Positions 41,896 to 54,489 of a stretch of 64,000 nt of DNA are shown here, in pieces. Under the pieces are notes generated by a model, which was not told where the DNA came from, made no database searches, and was given only the letters and a program-made list of their open reading frames with translations. The DNA is taken from NCBI GenBank assembly GCA_001695595.3, contig MBPM02000043.1, positions 124,001 through 188,000 of the forward strand, in the 5' to 3' direction. The position numbers and the translations under genes were made by a program. Each line of letters starts with the position of its first letter. The first letter of the stretch is position 1. This stretch comes from Plasmopara viticola (lineage: Eukaryota > Oomycota > Peronosporomycetes > Peronosporales > Peronosporaceae).

Positions 41896-43484
41896 GGTTG
41901 GTGCGCTTGACAGAAAAATGTGTTGTGATTCTCGGTCTTGATGCCCAAATCGCGCACTGCCTTAATGTCCTATGTTTGGATGAAAATCTTGGGTGGACTA
42001 CATCACGCATCCTCGCGAGAGCGTGGTCAACTTGAAGCACCTGGTGTGCAGAGAGGGAACATAGCTTACTCATTGTATGCCTCGTGTTGTGACCCGACCT
42101 TGTCGTTATAGGTACGCAACAGTCGCCGGTAAACATGTAGATAGCGTCAAAGTTTGGTTACCTTGATTTGAGTATGGTGTATGCTCAACGAAAGACAGAA
42201 TCCCGAGACGACTTAAACACATAGACAAGGACAAGAGATATGTAGGATAGGCGACAGAACGAGTGGGCAACCTCGCACGCAAGATTAGCGCCTAGTCATC
42301 TTTATTGTAGCAAGCCCACATAAAGAACACGAGCGACGATTCCGGCGCAATTTTGGTGGGCGATGATTACGGCGCATTTTACTTGTAGTCTCGGTGGGCG
42401 ATGTTTACGGCGCAGGCTGACACTTAATAAATTGCGAAGTTAAGACAGACTTTAATTTTTGCGTCCAAGCCGGTATGAATTCCTATAGGGTGCTTATCCG
42501 GCACACTTCTGTCAAGGATCACTTTAACGAGAAGAATGCGTTGACTAGAAAAGCTCGGCTTCATGGAACGGCCTGAGGCATCTTCCCCAGTAAGATTAAA
42601 TTACATTTGTTCGAAGAAAAGTGGGTGTGTTTTTGGCCTCTTTGACTTTAACACGAAACAACAGTCTAGTTATAACGATGTCGAAATTGTCAGCTGACTT
42701 TACTTTTAGTCATCAACCGAAGGTGAACTGCCCAGTCTCACTAAAACTGACTGGATCAGCTTAAAATGAGGCCTCTGCGCCAAAATTGGCCTTTGCGTGT
42801 CTATCCGTTACAAAGACAAAGGCTACACTCGCAACTAAGGTTGCGTCTGCCACAAAGACTGCGCCTGTGCCTGGAGCGGTGTGCTTTTATGATTTTTTCC
42901 CGCCTAATGAAGAGCTGCTAAGGTATGGGAGGCTCTCAATATCTTCCAATCCACAAAGTGCGCCTATCATTTCACCTTGCCTGGTGGTCTGCAGACACCT
43001 CATCCTTCTTGCCAAATTTAACGAAGAGCACCGCGTGTGCTGCAGCAACCACTCGCCGCTTCTTCGGCGCTAGAGAGCTGAGAAAAAGGCTTCGGCTTAT
43101 GGCAACTACCTCTTCACCCAGGAGTGCGACTTAAAAAGGTGGAATACTTATCTTCGGACTCACCGGCCATTCGAAATGCCTTTATTGGTCAGCCCAGGAT
43201 AATCTTTTGATATTTTGGGGCGAACTTTTGGGCTGAAATCTCGTAGATGAGAAAGCCTTTGAATTGGGACCAAGTGGAAGAGATTAAGGCCAATTTCGGC
43301 AATACTTGGTTCATTTCTCAGGGGGATCTAGCGGCCAGTGTCCCCAGCTCAATAAGCAAGAAGCTGTATCGTCCACCGCTGGGTGCCGACGCAAGCCACC
43401 ATCTTGCGGGAGGTAAGTTCAACCTTTGGATAGCGTGTAGGGCCATAAAGAAGATAAACAGCCGGATAAGTCTGTACGGGCCAT
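41896..43484. other. Intergenic, no named gene
   Basis: It contains the upstream region of the ABCG half transporter and two plus-strand frames (42786-43073 and 43247-43540) with no recognisable domain. The tandem array begins at about 43485. Confidence 0.55.
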
Positions 43485-44199
43485 ATCGCCAAGCGAAATT
43501 CTTCCTTATTTTGGGTCGCGAAGGTTCTTCAAAGTCTTAACCTCGCACGTCGCCTACCGATTTGCCTTGCCTTGTTTTCTTCTGGAGCTTTGACTTGATT
43601 AAGGTAACACTATAGCAATCAATGTAATGCGTGTTTGAGATTTTTGATCATGTATTTTAGCTTTTTTTAATGTAGCTTGATTCAAAAGGAGCGGCTTTCC
43701 TGTGCGACCATAGGGCCGCTGTGCTCGTGCCGCATCAAACCCCGCTGCATTCGTTGATCGGCGTCGTTAGAAGCTTGAAGATAAGGTTTGCTAGATTACA
43801 GTACTTGGAACAGCTGCAGATTGGATTCTAACACTGGGTAAATCTGTTAAGTTAATAGCCCAAAAGTCAACTACGTGCTATACGTGCTATACGTGCGTGA
43901 GCTTAGTGCAATTCGATAACTTAGTGGATTAGAGACAAGCCAACAACAGTTTTTATCGGCTTCGGTATAATGCTTGTGCCGGAAACGTAAGTTCCAGATA
44001 CAGGTATGAAGTTACCCCTATCACGCCTTAATGTGCATTTAAAAGACCGCATCTTAGATACAATGCACTCGTTGCTTCTGATTTCGGATTTGAACTATTT
44101 CAATGGCGCCTACGATTTTGTGAAGCTGGATAAAAGCTCCACTTTACAAGAAGCTTTGGTGCGCCAAACGGTCAGGGAGGGCCGGAAGAGGTCAGCCTT

Positions 44200-44574
44200 T
44201 TGCATTTTTTTTTCGGAGAAGTAGCAGCTTCTGCGCAAATTGTTGTACGCGCTTGGGTATGCTCTTGTTATTGGCCGCGTCGGTCAATTCGCTTTCCCTT
44301 GCATCTTTAGTCTGAAGAGGTGATGGTCATGTAACTCATGAGATTCGAAGTTTAGTCATCCACTACAAGTTGTTCAAAGCGCGTCAGGATGGCGCTTTCT
44401 TCTCCAGACTCGGCGGGCCGCTCGAACTGCGCAGCTGTATGGGTAATCACCTTCAATCCCCTTAATCGATGCGGTTGTGGCCACGGGCACATCAGTCGCT
44501 GTATGACCACCCGTACTTGCCTTAGCAACTAGGTGAAGCGTAAAGACAGCAATTTAGCAAGCTGCTGACGCCAT
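44200..44574 (-). pseudogene. Decayed secreted effector-like gene, unit 1
   Basis: It starts ATG 44574 (M-A-S-A-A-C) with a stop at codon 7. Beyond it the hydrophobic signal-peptide segment I-A-V-F-T-L-H-L-V-A-K-A is still readable. A different frame downstream reads F-E-R-P-A-E-S-G-E-E-S-A, reminiscent of a mutated RxLR...EER block. The same gene occurs at 52905-53307 and 62465-62762, each with its own breaks. Confidence 0.5.
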
Positions 44575-45744
44575 TTTAAAATAGCAAAATTCTTCTTTTG
44601 AGAAGCTTTGCAAAAAATGCTCGCCTTGACGAGGTCGCTGACTCACTTCAAACGAAACAAATGATTCATATTCATTTTGCTTGAAAATACCAAAGTAGCC
44701 CTTTTGAGCAGTATTTTCTTTTGCCTACAATATTATATTACTTCTATTTCCTTGCTGATACTTCACCGCCTATTTATACCAAGACGTCTTTTTTCGCATT
44801 GCTTGTCCTGCAGATCGACGTCGGATTATAGTCTCCGTGAGGTAACTGGAAATTTGAGAAGAAATATATCCTGACTTCTTTCCCTTTTGGCTTGAAGTGG
44901 ACGTGCTTCGATGAATTTAACGGAGCTTTCGAGTGTCTGAACCCAATTACATTAAAGATTGTACATCTATAGATGCGTAAGTCGCATTGTTAAGTGCACT
45001 CCACCCATAGATAGTTCATCGTCTCACGAAAGTGGTGCCTTGGCGCACATACTATGCAATGCGTCTCGTACAACACGGCCGACTCTTTCTGCTGCTATGG
45101 ATATCAGCAAGCGAATATTGAATAATTAGTAATCTGGAAGGCTATAGCATTGAGGTATTGTATAAATAAATAAATGTCTTTGCCGTTTGTTCTCCACATC
45201 CAAATACAATATCTCGTTTCAAGATTCACACTTTCAGTCCAGACCGAGCTAGTCGCTCAATGACTAGACAAGCGAGAGTACCCTCCGTGCTAGTAATACG
45301 GTATACGCAACAAGGTTATCTTGTCGCCGGTTGCTTCTCAAGATATACGCCCTCTACAAGAGGCATTGCCTATTCGTTCTTAACTCGTCAGAATTGATTT
45401 GGCATCCTTGCTCCGTCGGTCTCCGATGCGCAACACTGGATTAATTCAAAAAGGCCTTTACTTCATGTGCATCGAATGATGCTCGGCTCATTTGAATCAA
45501 TCTCGAATATACACGAAAGCGACGGACTAGTAGAGTGACTCAAGTACACACTCTCAAGCTTTATTTGTCTGCACCGGACGTCTCGACGATGCCATTTAGA
45601 CAAAAAGCTTTAAATATAGATTTCTCGAATTAGTTTTAAATTTTTGACACAAGTTGTGTCTCATTTTGTGTCAACGATCGCAAAATGCCTGGATATCCAC
45701 GCCTTAACTTTCCGATCGTGTATGTCTACGGGCCAAATTGTTCA

Positions 45745-46180
45745 TGCAACCTTACCAGCTTCCGCTCTTGATCTTTAAGCGTTAATCTTTCAATGGCTAT
45801 CTGCCTCACCACAACTTTGTAGACCAGATGACGTCTCTAGCAAACTGGAGCAAGTGAAGCCTCCAGCTTCTCGGCTTTAGACATATCTATATCAGGACAA
45901 GGCGCAATGTAATTCACCGAACATACAAACTCACGCTAACACTAAGAAGTACGCCACGTTCGTCTCTGTGTATCATGTTATCGTATCAATAAGCAATCTG
46001 TCGCTTTCGCACCCCAATAGTGTTTGTAGTTGCTCAAAACTATTTTGTTTTTATATCATCATACTAAAGCATTTAATCTGACCACAGCCTTTTTTCAGCC
46101 TCACTCCTTTCTTAACGAGATTGGTTGCAGAAGCTACTAAATCTGGTTAACGCCGTTCATGAAAATGTCATCATTTGGCC
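45745..46180 (-). pseudogene. Degraded Q-family relic, unit 1
   Basis: Pieces match the minus-strand exons of the Q genes: CTTGATCTTTAAGCG-type coiled-coil coding, CGCAATCTGTCGCTTTCGCA-like exon 2 and a GCAGAAGCTACTA exon 1 piece. They are in the right order but full of indels. The counterpart in unit 2 is at about 54490-54950. It predates the unit duplication. Confidence 0.6.
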
Positions 46181-46606
46181 TTATCTACCTTAGCACTATT
46201 ATATGCTCGATTCTTGCCGTCCCGTACATGTATTCTCTCACATCTGTTTCTTGAACAAAATTGCGTTTCATCATTAAATTATTCTGAGTAGTTGCCCATT
46301 TCAATGGCTGCCGCATACGCTCGACTGTCGGCAAGCAAGTGGTAGACACGGTGTACGACACGAACGAAAATTCACTGTATTGTATATAGGCTTGCATCGG
46401 AAGAAATCGCGATGCAATAAACGTCGGAAGTAAATATATTTGGCTAATTTTCATCTGTAAACTACCCACTGTATGTACACCCGAGAAATAAGCGAGTTTA
46501 CGAGCTTATGACATCCGAAGGAAAATATTTTTGAGCTGGTCGAGCATCTTCTGTAATTTACTCATCAAATAATACCATATGGTATTATAAGTTTAAAAAA
46601 AGACAA

Positions 46607-47820
46607 ATGTCCGGGAAAAGTGAGTCTGGACTCACGGCGTTTGCCACCTCTCCAGCGCTAACCTACCGCTACGTCATTTCAAATGAAGCCGAGAAACTAA
46701 AGATCACGCTCGAGGATACAAAGAGCAAAAAGCAGTGGTATGTAAAGGTCGTCATATTGGCGCCTAAACTCGGAAATGTCTAATAATATCGCAGGAGCTC
46801 TGGCTTTTTAGACGACAAAGAATACATTACAAGTACAAACCGAATTCCCAACGCGAGTCTAACCGACTATGTAAAGGTGAGGTAATACATCTAGTCTATA
46901 TCTCATGAATCCGCATCTGAGTGTCAAAGGGGTGGATCCCAGGTCTTCAAAGATACGCTGGAGTACTTGATGGAAGATGAGAAGAGTGCGACAGAAAATA
47001 ACGAAGATTTGAACGCCACTAGTGCAGTGGACTCTGGTAAGATTCGACGTCAATTAACGCATCATGTCGATGGTACTGTTCAGTTGGATTTTGCTATCAA
47101 AATCCGGATCTTCCAGTCGGCGTGGACGGCCAAATATCAGTTTCAGTTAAATCCCTTGACTCTTGACAGGGTCGATATTCTAGAAGCAAAGCTGCGTGAT
47201 GTGGAGAACGAACTCAGGACGTCAAGAGGTACCTTAATCATCGAGAAGCAGGAGCGGGCACGTGTCTTCGAAGAGTTGAGCAAAGTTAAGGACCGACTTA
47301 CAGAGATGGAGACGGCGCTCGCTGAAGTACAAGACGCTCAGAACATCGTGCGCTTGCATGCAGTCTCAAAAAATGTAGCGGAATTGAACGAGAAGGGGCA
47401 AATTGTGTGGAACTCATTGACAGGATTGGGGTTCGAGTCGTCAAAGGATGGGTATGGAGTGCGTGTTCTCACTTCCGGGTGGTATGTTGTGAACGCAACA
47501 ATCTACTTGGCGCCCCAAATTTCGACAACCAACGTCGAAATCCAAGTGAATGGAAAGTACCTACGGTCGCAGCCTGCCCCATGCACAGTGATGCAGAATT
47601 GCAGCGTAACGTTTGCGTTTACCAAGTATTTGAATAAGGCCGACGAATTGACGATTCTCATCACAGGCTTTCCCTTTAAGGTTGGGGCTGACCTCCATGC
47701 TCTAAGAGTTGGTAAGTAGATACCAAACGGTCGGGTCGAAGTAATATTTTATCTTCAATGTCCATCGTATCTGCAACCTTATACAAATGTCGGCTACAAT
47801 TTTTTTTGGCAGGAAGATGA
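46607..47820 (+). CDS. P gene, intact: XRCC4/CCDC61-like head, coiled coil, C1q-like domain
   Basis: Exons 46607-46737, 46795-46876 and 46943-47711 or 47719, with GT-AG introns of 57 and 66 bp. Both branches are open and give about 329 residues. A further GTAAGT...TTTTTTTGGCAG intron (47712-47812) would replace the last codon and end at 47820. Head (about 20-80): K-I-T-L-E-D, K-Q-W-S-S-G-F, Y-V-K-V-F-K-D-T-L, a pattern like CCDC61 and other XRCC4-superfamily heads. Coiled coil about 146-204. The C-terminal part (V-L-T-S-G-W-Y-V-V-N-A, V-E-I-Q-V-N-G-K-Y, A-D-E-L-T-I) resembles C1q/TNF jelly rolls. No signal peptide. Function unknown. Confidence 0.75.
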
Positions 47821-48426
47821 AAATTAATATATGAAAGCTGTAATGCTCCAGCTAGTTCCTTAGTTTTTAATACGTGTTGTTAATATCTCAATGTAGACAA
47901 TTTATGCCTCGTTAATTTATTGTGGGCGAAGTCCCTTCCCCTAGTGCAACAATAAATTGTCTATCAGTTGCTGGAAAAAATCGCAATTGTTTTTCTCAGA
48001 GAAATGCAAAGCCATCGCTTATTTAAAAAGGTGAAATCATATTTAGTACAAATAACCACACTCACACACAAAGTTGAACGAGTCAAGCACTGAAATATCG
48101 CATAGGACGAATTGGTAAATACGGAGATACAGTGGCCAAGGTGCAAATGGAGAGAATGAAAGCCACTCCTGCTTCTTTTCTTCTACCTAAGTACACGAAA
48201 AACGAGTCCGATAGTGGAAAAGATTTGAGGCGGCTAAGTTTCGGCTGATGCTTAGCCAAGACTGCAATCTCCCTTTTTTCATTAAAAGATTAAGGCATTA
48301 ATCTTGATATGTTCTTCGTTAAACCCAGCTCCAGATCATATTTTTCTGTCGTTGTGCAATAATAGTAAAGAGCAATCACGACACAGTTAAAACATTTAAA
48401 CGCCTTTTCCCTGCTTTGTGGCATCA

Positions 48427-49433
48427 TCAGTCTCCCATACGCAACACTGTCACACGCGGTGAGGTGGATGATATAGCGCTAGTGTTTGTGCATCTTACAC
48501 CAATGGACTCATTGGTGCTAATGTGCATAATGCACGTAAATGACGAATTCGTTTCTTGACTTACGTACCCGCCATAATTATTTGAAAGAGCAGCACTTGA
48601 CGTCGCGCGTTGTACTTCGATGCCATTTTTTTCGAGAGAGATCGTTCCAGGACTACTATTCTGAGCTGACCGATGATTCACATGCACACTTACGATGTAC
48701 AGACCTGATGTACAAAATTTGATCAAAGTTTGGTCATCCGACAACACAAAATGCTCTGTGAGAAAAGTTTTCCACTTGAGCATCCCTGGCACCCAATTTT
48801 GGCTTTCAGCATGCAAAAAGACACGATGAGCTTCACCAACTTGGGCCCGAAGTCTTTTCAGCTCCTCCTCTTGATCCTTAAGCTTCGACTCTAAAATGTC
48901 AATCTGCTTCACCGCAACTGGTTCAAGATTGAAAACAAAGCTAATGTCTTTGACACACTGAAGTAAGCGGAGCTTGATTTTCATCACTAACTCCAGCTTT
49001 CCGTTTTTAAGTATACTCAACCCACGACAAGGTTCATCTTTCTCGTTCACCAAACAGTCCAGACATTGCTGGAAGCACTTCACACCCAAACAACAACAAT
49101 AGTAAGCTTTTTCAAAGTACGCAATAAATAAGTTTCATGCAACATCATACCGATACATAATCTGTTGCTTTCGCATCCGCAAAAGTATTTGCAGCTGTCA
49201 CGTAGTCTTCTCTGTTCAGATATCCTGAGCGCCTGGTAGACGCGAATTTACTGAAAAAGAATTATTCGGTCACTTCAAGAAACTTTACTATACCATTGCT
49301 TTTTCGTAGTACAGTTTTCCAGCCACATATCCATCTGATCATCTTTCAGCGAGATTCGGTAGCGAAAGCTACTAGAAGGACAACCAGCAAACGTTGTCAC
49401 TCCTTCCACAAAAGAGTCAATCTCAGTAGCCAT
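48427..49433 (-). CDS. Q gene 1, intact paralog of P
   Basis: Three exons: 49433-49294, 49232-49151 and 49077-48427, giving 290 residues. Intron phases and the 82-bp second exon are the same as in P, showing common descent. Starting M-A-T-E-I-D-S-F-V, the head has W-L-E-N-C-T-T-K-K-Q-W-R-S-G-Y and A-T-D-Y-V. The third exon starts C-F-Q-Q-C-L-D-C-L, then a short coiled coil (I-D-I-L-E-S-K-L-K-D-Q-E-E-E-L) and a C1q-like part (F-C-T-S-G-L-Y-I-V-S-V, I-S-L-E-K-N-G-I-E-V). It is convergent with P. Extra cysteines compared with P. Confidence 0.78.
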
Positions 49434-49959
49434 GTTGGGACTGGAGAAAATCGAGAATGTGTCAGAGTTTTTCTAAGCTCCGTTTTTATTTTTGTGAACG
49501 TTTCCAGGACTTTTCTCTGATTTCAAAAAATGGGAAAGGGCCGAGGCATAGAAGTTCTGATTGCAATGAATTGTGTCCTAATTGCTAGGCGACCTGATAG
49601 TGCAACAACTCATTGTTGGACTAGGGGAAAAGACTTAGCCCAAGAAATAAAAAACTCCTTGTAGCATAAAGTGTCACCATTGGGCTCGAAGAAATCTGTG
49701 CTTTTGGTGTTTGCAAGCCAAGATTACAGCGAGCTCAGTGATCGAGTTCAAATTGTACCCTTGGACTTGTTATGCTAGCCACAATACAACTATTGCTTAA
49801 TTGATCGTAGAATATATCGCATCAGCATTATGTCTTAGCTCTTCGTCAAAAGTGGAGCCGTGCTGGGATTGTATTTTAATTTGCCACAGAAATACTTTAG
49901 AATTTAAATGTCACCCAAACAACAAACATAGTAAGCTCTACCACAGAACACTACAACTT

Positions 49960-50275
49960 TAAGTATCATCCATGTGACATCATACTGATACATAATCTGT
50001 CGCTTTCGCATCCGCAAAAGTGTTTGCAGCTGTCACATAGACTTCTTTGCTCAGGTATCGTGAACGCCTAATTGACACGTTTCCAGTGTAAAAGATTTAT
50101 TCGGTGACTTCAAAATACTTTACTCAACCATTGCTTTTTCGTAGTACAATTTATTAACCCCATATCATTTTGCTCACCTTTCAGCGAGATTCGGTAGCGG
50201 AAGCTACTAGAAGGACCAACAGCCAACGTAGTCATTCCTTCCTCAAAAAACTCAATCTTATTAGCCACGTGTAGA
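49960..50275 (-). pseudogene. Orphan 5' exons of a Q-type gene, inverted
   Basis: The sequence matches exons 1 and 2 of the Q genes on the minus strand, but the start codon is changed from ATG to GTG, and exon 3 of this paralog lies on the opposite strand at 50377-50990. The sequence just beyond the lost start matches the upstream region of the unit-2 Q gene, so the piece has been moved relative to unit 2. Confidence 0.8.
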
Positions 50276-50376
50276 CTAAAGTTTATCGAGGAGGTATAAA
50301 TGTACGAACTAGTAAGCTCTTAACTTCGAAAATAAAACTTCCTGGCAATTTCCTTGCAAGATTTAGGAAACGGAAA

Positions 50377-50990
50377 ATGGGAGCGAAGTGCTTTCAGCAA
50401 TGTCTGTACTGTTTGGTAAATAAGAGTAATCAGCCTTGTCGTGATATAAGCACACTTAACGACGAAAAGCTAGAGCTGGTGATGCGAAGTCAGCTTCACT
50501 TGTTTCAGTGTGTTAAAGACGTCAGCTACGTCGTCAAGCTTCACTTGCTGGTAGAGCAAATTGACATTTCAAAGTCAAAGCTGAAAGACCAAGAGGAGGA
50601 ATTGAAAAACTTCATCGCCAAATTAGTCAAACTCATCGTGTCTTTTCGAATGCTGAAAGGTAAAAGTGGGTGCTAGGGATGCTGGAGTGGAAGCGTTTTC
50701 ACAAAGCATTTTGTGTTGTCGGACGACAAAACTTCGATCAGATTTTGTATATCAGGTCTGTCTGTATACAGTAAGCGTGTTTGTGAATTCACAGCCAGTC
50801 CAAAATTATCTATCATCCAGGAGAGGTTTCTTTTGAGAAAAATGGCGTCGAAGTACAACACACGATGTCAAGTGCAGCTCATACAAGAAAATTCGGGTAC
50901 TTTAGTCTTCCAATCACTTCGTCGTTTATGTGTAACATGCAGAATAACACCACGACAGTCAAATATGATACGGATCTAAAAGAAAGGTAA
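50377..50990 (+). pseudogene. Q' gene exon 3, unit 1, broken
   Basis: It reads K-C-F-Q-Q-C-L-Y-C-L-V-N, then the coiled-coil core I-D-I-S-K-S-K-L-K-D-Q-E-E-E-L, with a stop at 50674-50676 and frame slips in the C1q-like part. There is no matching 5' end on this strand. The collinear version is the unit-2 pseudogene at 59238-60248. Confidence 0.88.
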
Positions 50991-51009
50991 GTAATATCAT
51001 ATTAATGTT

Positions 51010-51861
51010 AACGCTTTATATAACTTCAAGTCCAGGGCTGCAACAATACTTACTTTCCAACTCTTGAGGAGTTGTGAAATCGTTTGTTCGTCGGCCTCGT
51101 TGAGATATTTGGTAAAGGCAAATGGAAGGTTGCTATTTTGCTACTTGGTTGACGTTTGTTGTCATAATTTGAGGCGCCAAGTAGATTGTTGTTGGAAATA
51201 CGGACACATACCACATTGACAGCTTAACCTTAAGTCCTATCAATGAGTTCCACACAACTTGTCCTTTCTCGTCCTGCTTCCCTGCTCCTCCTTCTCGATG
51301 ATTCACTTATGTTTTGACATTTTAAGCTCGCTCTCCACATCAGGAAGCTTTGCTTTAAATATATCAACCCTGTCAAGAGTCAACGAATTCGTTTAATGAT
51401 AAATGACCGTCCACGCCAAACGCAATATCCATTGCGAAATCGAACTGAACAGTGATGCGTGAGTTAACGTCGAATCTTTTTCAAAATCTATTGAGCAACT
51501 GGCTTTCGATTCGACATTATCTTTGGTCTTACTGTTCTCATCTTCCATCAAGCACTCCAGCGTACTCTTGAAGACTTGCAAAAAAAACTTGAGAGACTAT
51601 TTAATGTAATATATATATTGAATATAAAATTATTGTCGGCTAGATTCGCATCGTACTATTTGTGATGTAATCTTTGTCGTCTAAAAAGCCAGAGCTCCTG
51701 CGACATAATAAGACATCACCAGTTTTAGGCGGAGAACGACGATCTTCTTGTACCCCTAGCTTTTGCTTTTTATATCTTCTAGCATGATCTTAAATTCTCG
51801 GCTTTAATTGTAACTACGCAACGGCAGATTGGCGCTGGAAAGGATGCAGTCGAGACCCCAT
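51010..51861 (-). pseudogene. P' gene, unit 1, degraded
   Basis: Minus-strand copy of P: exon 3 text (V-F-K-S-T-L-E-C-L-M-E-D-E-N-S) at 51393-51581, an exon 2-like piece near 51660-51710 and an exon 1-like piece at 51740-51860. Several stops and deletions. Together with P, Q and Q' it makes an inverted repeat within the unit. Confidence 0.82.
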
Positions 51862-52904
51862 CTTCCCAGACATTGTATTTAATATAACACCATATCGAGG
51901 GTTATTCTCCACTGTTGATGTCGTGATTATTGGATTACAGTAAATACATAAGAAATAAATAGAAAAGTAGATAAGAAAATTGATTTGCTTTCAGGTGCCA
52001 TGCTACGTGCTTAGATGGCTCAATAGCGAGCTCCAGCTTGCCCCTTGCTAGACCGCAACAGGTAAGCTTAAATCACGCAAACTCACGCAAACTCGCTAGA
52101 GCTTCATACAGTGTGTAACTTGAAGTAACTCGATTATGTTTGCCCTTGACGTTTATCGCATTCTGACGCGTGCCTCGTATACGATATAGAAAACTTCCAT
52201 TCTTGTCGTACAGTGCCTATACGACCTCCTTTTCAACAGGGCCATATGCTTATCTTTTCTTGCGTCGCGATCGAAGTCCCAACCTCGAACGCTACCTATC
52301 GAACTTTCCATGACTTGTTTTCTTCTGGAGCTTTGACTTAGCCTAGCAAAAAAAACTGTACGTAACGCAAGTTTGAAATGTTTTCTGGAACTTTGAGTGC
52401 AACTTGATCCAAAAGGAGCCGTCTTCCTGTGCGACCATAGGGCCGCTGTGCGTGTGCTATTAGGACCGCATTAAATCCCGCTTCCGTCTTTAATCGGCGT
52501 CGTTGGAAGCTTGAAGATGAGGTTTGCTAGATTACAGAACTTGGAACAGCTGGAGATTGGAATTCTACAATAGGTAAAACTATAAAGTTAACAGCCCGAA
52601 AGTCAACTACGTTCTATACATGCGTGAGCTTAGCGCAATTTGATGACTTAGTGGATTGGAGACAAATCAACTATACGTTTTCTTGGTTTCGGTATACTAC
52701 TATATTTGTTGCCGGGAACATAGGTTCCAGACACAGGTATAAAGTTACCCCTATCATGCCTTAATGTGCGTTTAGAAGACCGCAACTTAAGTACAATGCA
52801 TTCCTTGCTTCTGATATCGGATCAGAACTAAATCAATGGCTCCTACAATTTTGTGAAGCTGGATAAAAGCACCTCGTTACAAGTGGCTTTGGTACGCCAA
52901 ACAA

Positions 52905-53307
52905 TCAGGGAGGGCCGGAAGAGGTCAGCTTTTTGCCTTTTTCCGGCGGAGCAGCCACTCCTGCGCAAATTATCGTACGCGCTTGGGATTGCTCTTGTAA
53001 TTGGCCGCGTCGATCAATTCGCTTTCCCTTGCATCCTTGAACGTTTGAAGAGGAGATGGTCAAGTAATCCATAAGATTCGCAATTAAGTCATCTACCGCA
53101 AGTTGTTCAAAGCGCGTCAGGATGGCGCTTTCTTCTCCAGACTCGGCGGGCCGCTCGAATCGCGCAGCTGTATGGGGAATCGCCTTTTTTTCCCTTAATC
53201 GATGCGGTTGTGGCCACAGGCACATCAGTCGCTGTATGGCCACCCGAACTTGCCTTAGCAACGAGGTGACGCGTAAGGACAGCACTTAGGCAAGCTGCTG
53301 ACCTCAT
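52905..53307 (-). pseudogene. Decayed secreted effector-like gene, unit 2
   Basis: ATG 53307 opens a 66-codon frame with a possible signal peptide (M-R-S-A-A-C-L-S-A-V-L-T) that stops at 53107. A second frame, open across 52905-53285, carries A-A-R-F-E-R-P-A-E-S-G-E-E-S-A-I. R-F-E-R and G-E-E-S look like worn R-x-L-R and E-E-R motifs, in the other frame from the signal peptide. The likely history is an RxLR-type gene broken by an early frameshift. Confidence 0.5.
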
Positions 53308-54489
53308 TCTAAAATATTAAAAATGCATCATATGAAAAGCTTTGCAAAAAATGCTGGCCGCTGACCGACTTCAAAAGAAACAAATGGTTCGTGTTTCATT
53401 TTGTTCGAAAATACCGAAGTAGCCCTTTTGAGCAGCATTTTCTTTTGCGTACAATTTTATATTACTTCTATTTTCTTGATGATATTTTACCGGCTATCTA
53501 TACCAAGACGTCTTTTTTCGCATTGCTTGTCCTGCAGATCGACGTCGAATTATAGTCTCCGTGAGATAACCAGAGATTTGAGAAGAATTATATCCTGATT
53601 TCTTTCTCTTTTGGCTTGAAGTGGACGTGCTTCGATGAATTTAACGGAGCTCTCGGCTGTCTAAACCTAATAACATTAGATATCGTAGATCTATAGATGC
53701 GTAAGTCGCATTGCTAAGTGCACTTCACCCATAGATAGCTCGTCGGCCCACGAGTATGGTGTCTCGGCGCACATACTGTGCAGTGCGTCTCGTGCCGACT
53801 CGTTCTGCTGCTGTGAATATCAGCAAGCAAGTATTGAACGGTCAGTAATTGAAAAAGCCATAGCATCGAGGTATTGTATACATAAATGTCTTAACCGTTT
53901 GTTCTCCGCATCCAGATACAATATCTCGTTTCAAGATTAACACTTTCAGTCCAGACCGAGCTATTCGCTTACTGGACAAGCGAAAGTACCCTCCGTGTGA
54001 GTAACACGGTATACGCAACAAGGAAATATTGTGGCCGGTTGCTTCTCAAGATATACGCCCTCTACAAAAGTCGTTGCCTATTTGTTCTTAACTCGTCAGA
54101 ATTGATTTGGCATCCTTACTCCATCGGTCTCCGATGCGCAACACTGGCATATTTCAAAGAGGCCTTTACTTCATGTGCATCAAATGATGCTCGGCTCATT
54201 TGAATCAATCTCGAATATACACGAAAGTGACGGACTACTTGGGTGACTCAAGTACACACCATAAAGCTTTATTTGTCTGCACCGGACGTCTCGACGATGC
54301 CATTTAGAAAAGAAGCTTTTAATATAGATTTCTCTAATTATGTGTGCAGATACCGGTAAATCGGATGCAATTATCACCAAACAATTTCGACACAAGTTGT
54401 GTCTCATTTTGTGTCAACGATCGCAAAGTGCCTGGATATCCACGCCTTAACTTGAACCGATCGTGAATGTCTACGTGCCAAATTGTTCA

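Larger units (their letters stand above)
43485..52250. repeat. Tandem array unit 1
   Basis: A direct duplicate of 52250-61690. Matching anchors include the TTTTCTTCTGGAGCTTTGAC string (43577 and 52319), the GAAGTTACCCCTATCA string near 44008 and its relative near 52740, and whole genes P and Q. The spacing of anchors is about 8.73 kb before the SINE-like insertion in unit 2. Confidence 0.9.

Noticed and set aside
44006..44224. Plus-strand frame M-K-L-P-L-S shared by all three units
   Set aside because: Each copy has different stops and it overlaps the effector-like relic on the other strand; no domain is seen.
44677..44874. 65-codon frame also found at 53401-53598
   Set aside because: It lacks an ATG start, is broken in unit 3, and is explained by duplication of spacer DNA.
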